Positions 26,936-36,200 of a stretch of 64,000 bases of DNA are shown in pieces. Source of the stretch: Ruminococcus sp. AF31-8BH (lineage in GTDB: Bacteria > Bacillota > Clostridia > Lachnospirales > Lachnospiraceae); NCBI RefSeq assembly GCF_003460605.1, contig NZ_QTVN01000003.1, forward strand, positions 328 to 64,327. The letters run 5' to 3'. Made by a program: the position numbers and the translations under genes. The notes under the pieces were generated by a model. That model saw only the letters and a list, made by a program, of their open reading frames with translations, did no database searches and had not been told where the DNA came from. Position 1 is the stretch's first letter. Each line of letters starts with the position of its first letter.

Positions 26936-27440
26936 ACAGATACCTTTTTATTTTTCCTAACCTTTCAAAAACAAGGATCTCGACCTGCTCCGGCAGGGAC
27001 TGCAGCGTTTCCATAAAATTTTCCATCATCTGCCGCTGCGCCTTTTTGCGTGCAATAGCATCTTGTGTAATTTCGAGCTTTGCCGTCAAATGTCCAGATA
27101 TTTTCTTTTTCAAAATAGACCTCCGTGCCGTGTTCCTTCAGCTTTCGGATTGTCGTAAGACTGTCAACCGTGTTGCGGGCAAATCTGGAAACGCTCTTTG
27201 TTACGATTAAATCGATGCGTCCGTCCAGCGCGTCCGACACCATGCTGTTAAAGCCGTCACGCTTTTTGTATTGCAGCCTGAAATACCCTCATCCGCATAT
27301 ATGCCGGCAAATTTCCAATCGTCACGGCTTTTTATGTAGTTCGTGTAGTAATCTACCTGTGCCTCATAGCTCGATGCCTGATCTTCATGATCGGTGGACA
27401 CCCGTGCGTATGCTGCGGTTTTCCGCTTTTTGACCTGCGT
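26936..27440 (-). pseudogene. Serine recombinase remnant (resolvase/invertase family), frameshifted
   Basis: Minus strand. The N-terminal part near 27440 reads KKRKTAAYARVSTDHEDQAS with the catalytic Ser of the resolvase domain, continuing to GIYADEGISGCNTK. The frame then shifts near 27240 to DGRIDLIVTKSVSRFARNTVDSLTT and KEHGTEVYFEKENIWTFDG. Another shift near 27075 leads into a helical tail (ITQDAIARKKAQRQMMENF) with a stop near 26936. The large recombinase C-terminal domain is absent. Typical of transposon or ICE recombinases, now inactive. Confidence 0.85.
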
Positions 27441-27529
27441 CAGAGGGACAGCGGAATAAGTTCCCGGCCGATATCGGCATATCCAGACCTTGCCTGCGGA
27501 AACATATGATTTTCTCTCCGAGCCAGAAA

Positions 27530-27700
27530 GAATTACGAGGATTCGCAGAAATCCAGGGAAACGATAGAAAAGGAAATTTCCGTCCAGGAATCCATGTCGG
27601 AATTCTTCTCGGGCATCAAGTTGGGCATGGACACCTTTAAAACCATCAACGGGAATGAGTTTACCATCACCAGCGTTAGCGATACCAATATCAATGGCAC
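27530..27700. other. Fragment of unknown origin between two transposition remnants
   Basis: Between the recombinase and the IS630-type remnants, the plus strand holds a fairly protein-like open frame (SRETIEKEISVQESMSEFF, then GIKLGMDTFKTINGNEF) cut at both ends. I cannot name the source. The minus-strand frame through this stretch joins pieces of different origin and should not be read as one gene. Confidence 0.4.
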
Positions 27701-28038
27701 GTTTCCCATGTACTGCATGTGCATAGTGTCTTGTGAAGTTTGTATTAATACCGCTTTCATCGAGATATATTTGATGTTCTGCATTTGCACCAGATATAGT
27801 TTCTATCCATTGACTGCGTTTTCTCTGCACATCGGGGACGCTCCTGTTCTTTTGCATGCAAAGACTGTTTCTTATAAGTGTAACCTTGTTTTATCAGAAA
27901 ACGCCTGACAGCTTCATCGCCTACAGGTAAATGAAGCGTTTCGACAATCTCCTTCATTGTGATATCCGGTTGTTCTTGCACAAGTTCCAGAATATCGTGG
28001 TGCTGTTTTTCTGTAAGAATTGTTTTCCGGCCTCTCAT
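27690..28038 (-). pseudogene. IS630-type transposase remnant, frameshifted and truncated
   Basis: Minus strand. Starts MRGRKTILTEKQHHDILELV with a helix-turn-helix (DITMKEIVETLHLPVGDEAV), then QGYTYKKQSLHAKEQERP. The frame shifts near 27850 into DVQRKRSQWIETISG and IYLDESGINTNFTRHYA, where the first catalytic Asp of the DDE domain lies. The remaining catalytic region is missing. This is the group of transposases that uses TA targets, relevant to the TA-flanked elements in this window, though no direct link is shown. Confidence 0.8.
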
Positions 28039-28063
28039 CTGCGTTCTGGTCTCATAACTGCCA

Positions 28064-28540
28064 GTGCGTGCACGCTCTTCTACAAGGCGGTATAAAGTCT
28101 ATAACACGATCTACTACAAGGAAGTACCTGTTGTTACAGGGGACATGGATGAGACTTTAATTGTCACTTATTCTCCTAAGTACAAAGCCTACCAGAGAAA
28201 GATCCGCGTCCGACAAATTGAAAGGGCTGAACGGATAATCACAACACCTGGGCGCAAAAGAAAAGGGAAGAGCCAAAACGATCCTATGCGTTTCGTGAAA
28301 AAGACTTCCGTTACTACTGATGGTGAGATTGCTGAAAAACAAGTTTATGATCTTGATGAAAAACAGATCCAGAAAGAAGAAATGTATGATGGGTTTTATG
28401 CGGACCCTCATCAAGAATACAAAACAGATAAAATCAAAGCAAGGATAATATAGTACATATCGCTGCAAAAAGAAAAACGGCCACAACACCCATATTTACT
28501 GGGTTTGTAGCCGTTTTGTCACCTTACAACTGTCAAAGAT
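28064..28540 (+). pseudogene. IS1634-family transposase fragment with right IS end
   Basis: The open part (to 28453) encodes a middle piece of an IS1634-type (IS4 group) DDE transposase: EVPVVTGDMDETLIVTYSPK, YQRKIRVRQIERAE, DPMRFVKKTSVTTDGE and DEKQIQKEEMYDGFYA. After GFYA it diverges and soon stops, so the last catalytic part is lost, and the N-terminus is missing. The element end follows: hairpin ACGGCCACAACACCC...GGGTTTGTAGCCGT, then CAACTGTCAAAGAT, matching the left remnant over 78 bp with two differences. Confidence 0.82.
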
Positions 28541-28623
28541 GGGATTATATAACATCCAAAGATTTTAAGCAAGCCCCTGATGGAATTTCCCCAGGAATTC
28601 CTTCATTCGTACATGTTCAGAGG
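28541..28623. repeat. Right 83-bp direct repeat (3' end of the ABC ATPase gene)
   Basis: Right partner of 17584-17666, identical except for one base. Here it is part of the intact ABC ATPase gene plus 24 bp downstream of its stop. Insertion at this place leaves the gene intact, which would make it tolerable. Confidence 0.85.
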
Positions 28624-29257
28624 AAAATACCTCCTGCGGGGTACCTTCTACTGCAATGAGGCCATCATCCATGAAAATGATCCTGTCAGAAATATCTTTG
28701 GCAAAATTCATCTCGTGGGTGACGATTACCATAGTGATGTGTTCGGCTGCCAAATCCTTAATAACCTTCAGGATCTCTCCTGTAAGTTCCGGGTCAAGGG
28801 CGGATGTTGGTTCATCGAAAAACAGAATATCCGGGTTCATACACAAAGCCCTGGCAATGGAAACTCTCTGCTGCTGTCCGCCGGAGAGCTGGTAGGGGTA
28901 ATAGTTTTCTTTGTCAGAGAGTCCCATTTTTTTCAAAAGCTCTCTTGCCTGAGCGTAAACTTCTTTTTTGTCTCGTTTCTGAACTTTAATTGGGGCATCA
29001 ACAATATTCTTGATTACAGAAAAATGGGGAAAAAGATTGAAGTTCTGGAAAACCAGGCCGATTTTTCCATTTTTGATGATTTCGCCGGAGTCCGGGATTT
29101 CCAGACCGGTGGCGCAGCGGAGCAGGGTGGACTTGCCGGAACCAGAAGGGCCGATGATGCTGAGGACCTCGCCCTGGTCTACTTCCAGGGAAATGTCGCG
29201 GAGCACATCCAGAGCTCCGAAGCTTTTCTTTATGTGTTTCATTTCAAATAGTTTCAT
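28565..29257 (-). CDS. Polar amino-acid ABC transporter ATP-binding protein (GlnQ type)
   Basis: 230 residues from the ATG at 29257. Walker A is GPSGSGKST, the Q-loop lies in [10 protein letters not shown], the signature is LSGGQQQR, Walker B is ILFFDEP, and the H-loop is VIVTHEM. Closest to the GlnQ/ArtP/TcyC group that powers uptake of glutamine, cystine or related amino acids. Downstream of its permease gene by 20 bp. The 3' end is duplicated at 17584, where an IS1634-type composite appears to have inserted. Confidence 0.93.
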   Translation of the reverse strand: MKLFEMKHIKKSFGALDVLRDISLEVDQGEVLSIIGPSGSGKSTLLRCATGLEIPDSGEIIKNGKIGLVFQNFNLFPHFSVIKNIVDAPIKVQKRDKKEVYAQARELLKKMGLSDKENYYPYQLSGGQQQRVSIARALCMNPDILFFDEPTSALDPELTGEILKVIKDLAAEHITMVIVTHEMNFAKDISDRIIFMDDGLIAVEGTPQEVFSSEHVRMKEFLGKFHQGLA

Positions 29258-29277
29258 AATGAGGGACTCCATTCTTC

Positions 29278-29928
29278 TTAACGATAATAATTCAGTTTTT
29301 TCTCTACCTTGTCCATGATCACAGCTACCAGAAGGTTAAATACATAATAAAATACGGCGGCTACCACAAAAGGAACCATAGTGGTCTGGGAGCTGGCGAT
29401 CTGTTTGGCCAGGGTGAACATTTCGGCTACTGCTACTACGAAGGCAAGGGAGGTGTCCTTGACCAGGGTGATCACCTCATTGGTGATGGACGGAAGGATT
29501 CGCTTAAATACCTGAGGCAGGATGATGCGAAAGAAGGTCTGTGCCTTGGAATAGCCAAGGATTTTAGCTGCTTCGTACTGGCCTACCGGCATGGACTCAA
29601 TTCCGCCGCGGTAAATTTCTGCAAAATAGGCTGCGTAGTTAATGGTAAAGGCAATGAATACCGCAATCAGGCTGTAGCCCATGGAAATGCGGATTCCGAA
29701 AATGAAATAAGGACCGAAATATACTACCATCAGCTGCAGCATCAGCGGCGTTCCGCGCATGATGGAAATATAGGCGGTCATAATCCACCGGATCACTGGT
29801 ATTTTGGACATTTTTCCCCAGCAGACCAGAAGTCCAAGGGGCAGGGAAAAAACAAGGGTTACAAAGAAAATCTCGGTGGTTACCGTCATTCCCTTTGCAA
29901 GCTGGCTTAACATCACACTAAAACTCAT
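29278..29928 (-). CDS. Polar amino-acid ABC transporter permease
   Basis: 216 residues counted from the ATG at 29928; AGGAGG lies 13 bases upstream, rather far, but no better start is seen. HisM/GlnP-type permease with about five membrane segments. The motif [18 protein letters not shown] is typical, and the EAA-type loop is [20 protein letters not shown]. Homodimer expected, since only one permease gene is present. Encoded between the binding protein and the ATPase. Confidence 0.93.
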   Translation of the reverse strand: MSFSVMLSQLAKGMTVTTEIFFVTLVFSLPLGLLVCWGKMSKIPVIRWIMTAYISIMRGTPLMLQLMVVYFGPYFIFGIRISMGYSLIAVFIAFTINYAAYFAEIYRGGIESMPVGQYEAAKILGYSKAQTFFRIILPQVFKRILPSITNEVITLVKDTSLAFVVAVAEMFTLAKQIASSQTTMVPFVVAAVFYYVFNLLVAVIMDKVEKKLNYYR

Positions 29929-30041
29929 AGTTTTTTGATTTCCTCCTGTTGATACTTGTATTCTAAGATGTCTGTCTGACACATTTTTTCACCTCTGTGA
30001 ATTACAAAGCACCCTTTTTCCGTCAGACATCCTTCTCGCTA

Positions 30042-30074
30042 AGAAAAGAGGGTGCGCCAGGTACCCTCTTCTCT
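30042..30074 (-). terminator. Attenuator hairpin between binding protein and permease genes
   Basis: AAGAGGGT pairs with ACCCTCTT around a GC-rich loop, followed on the minus strand by TTTTCTT. It lies in the gap between the binding-protein stop and the permease start and would favour binding-protein expression. Confidence 0.65.
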
Positions 30075-30150
30075 GCTTTTCTATGTACAAAATAATTTGT
30101 TCTAATATATTGAATTTAACTGAATCAAAACTCAGCGGCAATTTCAAGGA

Positions 30151-31032
30151 TTATTCAGCCTCATCCTCAGCTGCATCTTCTGTTTCTGCATCAGCAGCTT
30201 CTTCTGTATCCGCATTCTCATCTTCTGCGTCTTTGCTGTCCTCATCTACAAGGCAAAGCATATCTGCGACTCCATACTGTTCTGCCAGCTTATCGATCTC
30301 GCCGTCCTCGTACAGCTTCATAACCTCTGCCCATACCGTATCGCGGAGCTCTTCATTGCCTTTGGCAAAGCCGATGCCGTACTGCTCGCTCTGGATTGGC
30401 TCGTCAAGGATCTTGTATTTGCCCTCTTCTCTCTGAGCCAGCTGGTATTTGGCAACACCGATATCAACTGCAACGGCATCTGCTGCACCGGAATCAATGT
30501 TCATAAATGCGGTATTGTAATCCGGGTTCTCAGTAAGGGAACCGAAGCTGTCTGTCAAGTCTTTGTTATCATCGCTGTTCAGCGCATCCAGTGCTGCGGA
30601 AGCTGCCTGAACCACTACGTTCTTGCCAGCAAGATCTGCAAGAGTATCAATTCCGGAATCAGAAGCAACTACCATAACCTGCTCATTGTTCAGATATGGA
30701 TCAGACCAGGTGTAGTCGTCCTCACGTCCGTTGATCGTGAAGCCGTTCCAGATGCAGTCGATGTTTCCGGAATTCAGCTCCATGTCCTTGGAATCCCAGT
30801 TGATCGGCTTCTTCACAAGTTCCCATCCAAGGTTGTCGCACACCTTCTGTGCAATATCCAGGTCAAATCCAACATACTCACCGTCCTCATCCATATATCC
30901 AAATGGCGGATACTCTGCATCAAATCCAACAGTCAGTGTCTTGCTGTCTGCATCTGCATAAACAGTTACACCGGAACACACGCCTGCTGCCATCAGGGCA
31001 CTCATCATAATCGCCAGCATTCTCTTCTTCAT
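30151..31032 (-). CDS. Polar amino-acid-binding protein of ABC importer
   Basis: 293 residues from the ATG at 31032 (AGGAGG ten bases upstream). Signal peptide 1-26 (MKKRMLAIMMSALMAAGV ... VYA). There is a Cys at about 19 but no convincing lipobox around it. The mature part is a family 3 binding fold: LTVGFDAEYPPFGYMDEDGE, GFDLDIAQKVCDNLGW, and WNGFTINGREDDYTWSDPY. The last 35 residues are a low-complexity Asp/Glu/Ala tail, probably disordered. First gene of the three-gene importer operon. Confidence 0.92.
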   Translation of the reverse strand: MKKRMLAIMMSALMAAGVCSGVTVYADADSKTLTVGFDAEYPPFGYMDEDGEYVGFDLDIAQKVCDNLGWELVKKPINWDSKDMELNSGNIDCIWNGFTINGREDDYTWSDPYLNNEQVMVVASDSGIDTLADLAGKNVVVQAASAALDALNSDDNKDLTDSFGSLTENPDYNTAFMNIDSGAADAVAVDIGVAKYQLAQREEGKYKILDEPIQSEQYGIGFAKGNEELRDTVWAEVMKLYEDGEIDKLAEQYGVADMLCLVDEDSKDAEDENADTEEAADAETEDAAEDEAE

Positions 31033-31084
31033 AATATCTATCCTCCTGAAAGTTGTTCTCAAAGTAATTTTAGTACGTTTTCAC

Positions 31085-31137
31085 GCTACCATGTTAAAGC
31101 ATGTTTGTATGGTAGCATACGAAAGCGTTTCTGTCAA
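31085..31137 (-). promoter_or_regulatory. Promoter with overlapping inverted repeat for the amino-acid importer
   Basis: Minus strand: TTGACA (31132-31137), 17-bp spacer, TACCAT (31109-31114). The -10 lies inside one arm of an inverted repeat, GCTACCAT (31085-31092) and ATGGTAGC (31109-31116). A protein bound to the repeat would block this promoter. The regulator is unknown. Confidence 0.6.
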
Positions 31138-31188
31138 CATGAAATTTTAATGCCGGAGATAAAAAACAAATAGCAAAGCACAGATTCA

Positions 31189-31971
31189 TCATGAACCTGT
31201 GCTCCTGTGATACTCCCCTGTTAATTTTTCCAGCATTTCGTCCGTCCTGCCTGGTCTGATGCTGATCTCTTTTTTCTGGGAAAACTGATCCAGCGCTTCC
31301 TTCAAAGCAGCCTTCACCTCAGAAGAAACATTTAACACCTTCAGCTTCTTCTCATACTCCTCCGGCTTCTTTACGCTTCTGTACGCAAGCAGGTAGCAGA
31401 TCAGTTCCTTGTCGCTGCTCTCTGTAAGGAATGCCTCCCAGAAGCATTCCAATGCCTTCTCCATCTGGAAAAGATAGCTGTACGCACATCCCAAATTGTG
31501 CCAGATGCTCATAGTAAGCCCCGGCTTCACCTGCTCCAGCCCCTCTTTCTTAAGAAGCTGCTGGTAAACCTTGATGGCACTGACGTACATTTTGTTTGCC
31601 ACCAGCGCATCTCCCTTTTGCTTCTGGCGAAGAAGAGGCGCCTCCTGATCCAGCTTTGCCAGCTTCACATTCAGGGCCTTCAGCTCATCATAGGTAAGAT
31701 AATTGATCTCCTTAAAAATGGGATAAAGCACATCCTCAATACTTGCAAATTTGCCAAGATGGGGACGAAGCTTGGCTGCCAGCCTTGGCAGATCCAGTTC
31801 CTCGCTGATCCAGATACATAAGCCCTCATTCATAACAGAGGAATCCACCAGATACAGGTTATGGTACAGGTAATAGCAAAGCTCTTCCAGTGAATAAATA
31901 TTCGTGCTGATGTTCTCCACAAAATAAGGCTTTCCGGCCTTTTTTGTCTGACATAAAATATATCCGCTCAT
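31189..31971 (-). CDS. Helical-repeat (TPR-like) protein of the DUF5717-DUF5716 operon
   Basis: 260 residues. The first 110 form a domain I do not recognise (IYSLEELCYYLYHNLYLVD and LGKFASIEDVLYPIF). From about 120 on, TPR-like helices appear, with AIKVYQQLLKK and IWHNLGCAYSYLFQMEKALE close to the TPR consensus. No signal peptide or membrane segment. It is the third gene of an operon, 13 bp after the DUF5716 gene. A partner or adaptor role for the other two products is a guess. Confidence 0.65.
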   Translation of the reverse strand: MSGYILCQTKKAGKPYFVENISTNIYSLEELCYYLYHNLYLVDSSVMNEGLCIWISEELDLPRLAAKLRPHLGKFASIEDVLYPIFKEINYLTYDELKALNVKLAKLDQEAPLLRQKQKGDALVANKMYVSAIKVYQQLLKKEGLEQVKPGLTMSIWHNLGCAYSYLFQMEKALECFWEAFLTESSDKELICYLLAYRSVKKPEEYEKKLKVLNVSSEVKAALKEALDQFSQKKEISIRPGRTDEMLEKLTGEYHRSTGS

Positions 31972-31984
31972 GTTCCTGCCTCCT

Positions 31985-33262
31985 TTACCACTCTACCAGT
32001 TCATCCCAGACCTTGCCGCTTGACGGGAACATCTCCCCAAAGCCCAGGTCCTTTACCTGAACACGGCAGCGCTTCTGTGATACATACGCAAGGGAAAGAG
32101 ACAGTCTTGTGGTCTTATTCGGACGCTCCGGCAATCCCGGCAGTCCCATGATCACCTTCTTTTTCTGCTTCTCGCCGAAGGTTCCCACCACAAAAACGAG
32201 TTCTGCGGTATCATCCAAAATCAGCTCGCAGCTGGCCTTGCACTCATACCAGTTCTTTCCGGCTTCAATAAGAGGATAATAGGCAGGCGCACCCATCACC
32301 CGCATATCCATGCCAATGTCTTTCAGAACCAGTGCCGGGCTCATATAACGGTAGCCCTTAAGGATCTTATCCTCCATCCGCTCTTTTCCGGCAGCGCAGG
32401 CTCCCTTTGCGAAAAGATTGTTGCCGTAATAGACTTTTCTTCTCTGCATGCAAAGGCTTCCGATGGACTTCTTCGCCCACTTGGGATCAAAGCCGTAGCC
32501 TGTGATCTGAATGCTGGAAAACAGCCCGGTTCCCAAAGTTTCCTTTATGAAATCCCGGTAAGCCTCATCTCTGGCCTCCACAGCCTTCTCTCTTTTCTCC
32601 TCATCCGCTGTGAGGGAGGGAAGCGTAGTCACCTTAGGCTCCTCCAGGCGCACCAGTACCGGTCTGGTACCGCCGTCCATAGTCAGCTGGCGGAACTCCA
32701 CCTCATCCTGGTGAAAGGAGTACCAGCCAATGCTTCGGTTCCAGGTCTCCCTTTTCTGGGTCAGGGAATAATAATAGAAGCACTCCCCATGATCCATCAG
32801 CATATACTGGTTCTTGCCAAATCCAATGTCCTGGCAGGCTTTTTCCAGGTTTTTCACCTGTGTATCCTCAAGCTCAGGACTTGTGATCACCAGGCATTTG
32901 GTATTTTTCACAACGTCTGTCACACCCAGGAATTTCAGCATTCCCCGAAGAAAAACGCCCAGCAGCTCCCATGGCTCTACCTGCTCTCCAAAAAGCTGTA
33001 CGCTGTCTTCTTTTTTGCAGACCTCATACAGGTCATCCACCAGCTGGCCGCTTTTTTCCCGTGCGAAATACACTGCTTCCACACCGATTGTATATTCCTT
33101 TTGCTCTCCCCTTCTGCAGATACAGGTGGGGACCTCATATTCCTCAGTTCCAATCTTCATGGACACCGAGCAGGGTTTCTCCCCTTTCCGGTCATAATAG
33201 CAGATCTGGGAATAGTCTTTTCCAAAATCAATTCCTATGATCAAATCACGAATTTCGTTCAT
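31985..33262 (-). CDS. DUF5716 protein, divergent Hsp70/actin-fold ATPase
   Basis: 425 residues from the ATG at 33262 (GAGGA eight bases upstream). The N-terminus IIGIDFGKDYSQICYY matches the phosphate-1 loop of the Hsp70/actin superfamily. YMLMDHGECFYYYSL sits where Hsp70 has its EPTAAALAY segment. Near residue 265, SIQITGYGF, then NNLFAKGACAAG, match the adenosine loop and connect-2. The phosphate-2 position (GWYSFHQDEVEF) lacks the usual glycines, so hydrolysis may be weak. A beta-rich tail of about 100 residues replaces the Hsp70 peptide-binding domain. I associate this architecture with DUF5716. No function is known to me. Confidence 0.75.
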   Translation of the reverse strand: MNEIRDLIIGIDFGKDYSQICYYDRKGEKPCSVSMKIGTEEYEVPTCICRRGEQKEYTIGVEAVYFAREKSGQLVDDLYEVCKKEDSVQLFGEQVEPWELLGVFLRGMLKFLGVTDVVKNTKCLVITSPELEDTQVKNLEKACQDIGFGKNQYMLMDHGECFYYYSLTQKRETWNRSIGWYSFHQDEVEFRQLTMDGGTRPVLVRLEEPKVTTLPSLTADEEKREKAVEARDEAYRDFIKETLGTGLFSSIQITGYGFDPKWAKKSIGSLCMQRRKVYYGNNLFAKGACAAGKERMEDKILKGYRYMSPALVLKDIGMDMRVMGAPAYYPLIEAGKNWYECKASCELILDDTAELVFVVGTFGEKQKKKVIMGLPGLPERPNKTTRLSLSLAYVSQKRCRVQVKDLGFGEMFPSSGKVWDELVEW

Positions 33263-33266
33263 ATAT

Positions 33267-36200
33267 TCAGTCCTCTTTTGTAATGACAAACATTTCTTTC
33301 ACATACTGTTCCTGGCGAAGGTATTTCTTCAGTCCCTTTTTGACCTCTTCGCTCTTATCCAGCTTCCGTGCCGACAAAATCTGATTGATCATCTGATATT
33401 TGCTGAACGGCGTGCCCTCCACCTTACTCATGCTAAGCACCCGCTCTGGTGATTTCTTTGTCTGTCCGTCACATTCCTCACAGAAATAGTAGTGCAGAGT
33501 CTCTCCATAAAACATAGTGAATGTCTTGGTGAAAATACCCTCATATACGTTTTTGAGAGGCTCTGTCTTATATTCCAGTCCTCTTCCAAGTCCGGTATCC
33601 AATGCATACACCAGCATCACCTTCGCATCCGGACTGGTATGATACTCCACGCAAGTCTTGTCATCCATCTGATAAAGGCTGAGCAGCTCCGGGGCAAGCC
33701 TGTGGAAGAAGGAAAATACCATTCCCTTGTCCATACATTCTTTCAGAAGCTCCTTCTCAAGAGAAAGAAGCGCCTCGTTTCTGCCCTTCTCTTTGGAAAG
33801 CTCCCGGAACAAAGCCAGATGGCACACCGAATCCACCGCCCATTTCTGCATATATGCATTCACAAGGCAGTTCTTCACAAAGGGGCTCATCACATATTCT
33901 TTCACAAAAATCCCATAGGAAACATGGGTCAGATATCCGCTTACGATCCACTCCCTTCCGGAATGGCGGATATAGGATTCCAGCACATGCTCCCCTTCCT
34001 TGCGGTAATCTGTTGTAAACATGAGAAGCTGAAGGATCTTCTCCTCCACATCATAGGTATCCATCTCAAAACCGCAGGCACTTTTCCAGATGGAGAGAAT
34101 TTCATCCACTGGTCCGAAGCGGTACTTCATCAGATAATTGAGAATAACCTCATCATAAAAACCGTTTCTGTATACATCCGAAGCCAGCGCCAGAAGCTCT
34201 TCATCCTCAAGCAGATCACAGCGGACGATCATCCGGCTTGCCAGCTTAAGAAGGCTTCTCATATCCACGCCCTCGCAGCCGAACTCCTCCACAATGGCAA
34301 GTGCCTGTGAGAAAAGCCCTCTGCTGATCAGCACCTCCAGAAGCTTCTGTCTGTCCACACGGGCATATTCCCGGTAATCCATCTTCTTCAGATAGTCATC
34401 CAGGTCTTCTCCGTATACATGCTCTGCATAATAATCCAGGATTCTGCGGCGTACTTTCTGCTTGTACTCCTGGCAGAATGCGTCAGACTGCACCAGTCTC
34501 TGGAAAATATCCAGGTTGTTTCCGTCAAGCTCATGGCTCTCGCAGTAGTGAAGAAGCACGCCTGGCTCTGTCACCCCAAGGTCCAGAACCTTTCTTACTG
34601 CAGACTCCTCGTCCATCACCTTTTTCAGGCTGTAATCCACAGTAACACTGTATCTGCGCTGCTTGTCATCCTGGAAAAGAATGGCCGCGTCTGAGGTATA
34701 GATTCTTGGATAAGCCACGCCCTGCACACAGGTATAAATCTCTTCCTGCTCCATCTGGCTGTGGCGCACGATCACATAGCGGACCTTTTTGTCCTCAAAA
34801 TACAGGCGGTGGGTAAACATCTTCTGTGCGATCAGATCTCCCGCTTCCTTTGTGCGCGGCTCCATAAGGAATTCCTGATAAAGTGCCGCATAGCTCTCGT
34901 TCATTTTGCCCTCGGAAAGCTTCTTCTTCGCAAAATCCTGCATGCTCTGCATATAGCGCTCGTATGCGGCAGGCTCCTTCTCCTTATTGGCTGCAATGCA
35001 GGAATAGATAAAGGCACGTTTGGAATCTCCCAGGGAATCGCTATTGTAGGTGAAATACATCAAAAGAGCCTTGGGGAGCTCGATTCTTCTGGAGGTATCC
35101 ATGGTCTCCACATAGTATTCATAAAGTCTGGTCAGGCGCAGCCCATGCTCCACTGCCAGGGAAAACCAGCGGAAATATTCCGGCTTTCTGGGATTTCCCT
35201 TCATCACATATTTGCAGATGGCTTCCAGGGTATCGTCAGAAGGATACTGGTCGTATCCCCTGGCCATTGCCTGGTAAATGCTCTCATTATAGTCTTTCTC
35301 ATATCCGGAAAGATATGCAAGACGCATGACAAGCTCCTCCGTGAGAAGATTCCGCCTTGCTGCAAAACGGAACACCTGTCCCCAGAAGCTGCTCAGACGA
35401 TGAAGCAAAGTCATGTCCTTACAGATAATCTTCCACGCTTCCAGATAAAGGAATGGGCTTCTGCATCCCTTGTCAAACTGCTCTTCCAGCACGAACAGGG
35501 CCTTGGACGGAGTCTCCTTGTAAGCCGGATCCAGCTTCAGAAGGATCCACAGAAGGAGGAAGCTGTCGCTTTTCTGCATGTAGAAATTGCGGATTCTGGA
35601 AAGGGCATGTACCTTGTCCTTGTACAGTCCGGTAAGTGTGCACAGATACAAATAAATTCCTGCAAACTCCAGATCGTCCCTTGTATAGGATTTGTCCTCG
35701 TAGCTCTCAAGAAGTGCGCGGGCTTCCTCATGGTGGTTCTCCAGATAAAGAAGAAAGACCTCGTACATCTGATATTCCGGATATTCACAGCCGGACTGGT
35801 GCAGCTGGTTCAAAATATAATGGCTGCTTGCACACCAGGTGGAAAAGTCCATCCAGCCATTTGCCCCTGGATTGTCTTTTCCTTCCAGATTGCTTGCCTT
35901 AGCGGTTTCATAGCAAAGATAAGACAGGCTGTCCCGCAGAAGATCCAGCTTGCACTTCTTCTGATTCAGGCGGATATCCACGTCAAGCTTGCCGCTGGTA
36001 GAGGCAACAATGGTGTAAACCAGCTCCTGATAAGGGCTCTTTACCACAATTTTGCCAAACTGGTTTCCCGTTCCAAGCTTCTCCTTATGAAGCAGGTATT
36101 CTACCTCATAGTGACTGCCGATGAAATCCTCATCTGTCACAACCTTCCGTGGAATATCCAGGAAATCCCCTGTAGCTTCCACATCAAGGCGCAGATGTCC

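Larger units (their letters stand above)
17667..28540. mobile_element. Putative 10.9-kb composite transposon carrying a hemicellulose locus
   Basis: The segment starts with an IS1634-type left end and finishes with an IS1634-type right end, and is flanked by the 83-bp direct repeats. Cargo: GH43, deacetylase, GH3, sugar permeases and binding protein, AraC regulator, then broken serine-recombinase and IS630-type genes. Members of the IS1634/IS1549 group are known to make long, variable target duplications, which would explain 80-83 bp. An alternative is insertion of one IS followed by recombination bringing in the cargo. An integrase-driven island is less likely, since no intact integrase is present. 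Confidence 0.6.

Noticed and set aside
27207..27857. A single 216-residue novel protein
   Set aside because: The frame joins an IS630-type piece, an unrelated middle and a serine-recombinase N-terminus. It is a chimera of remnants.
17584..28623. Phage or ICE island with att sites
   Set aside because: The direct repeats resemble att sites at a gene 3' end, but the inner borders are IS inverted ends, no intact integrase or conjugation gene is present, and a long IS1634-type duplication explains the data more simply. Not fully excluded.
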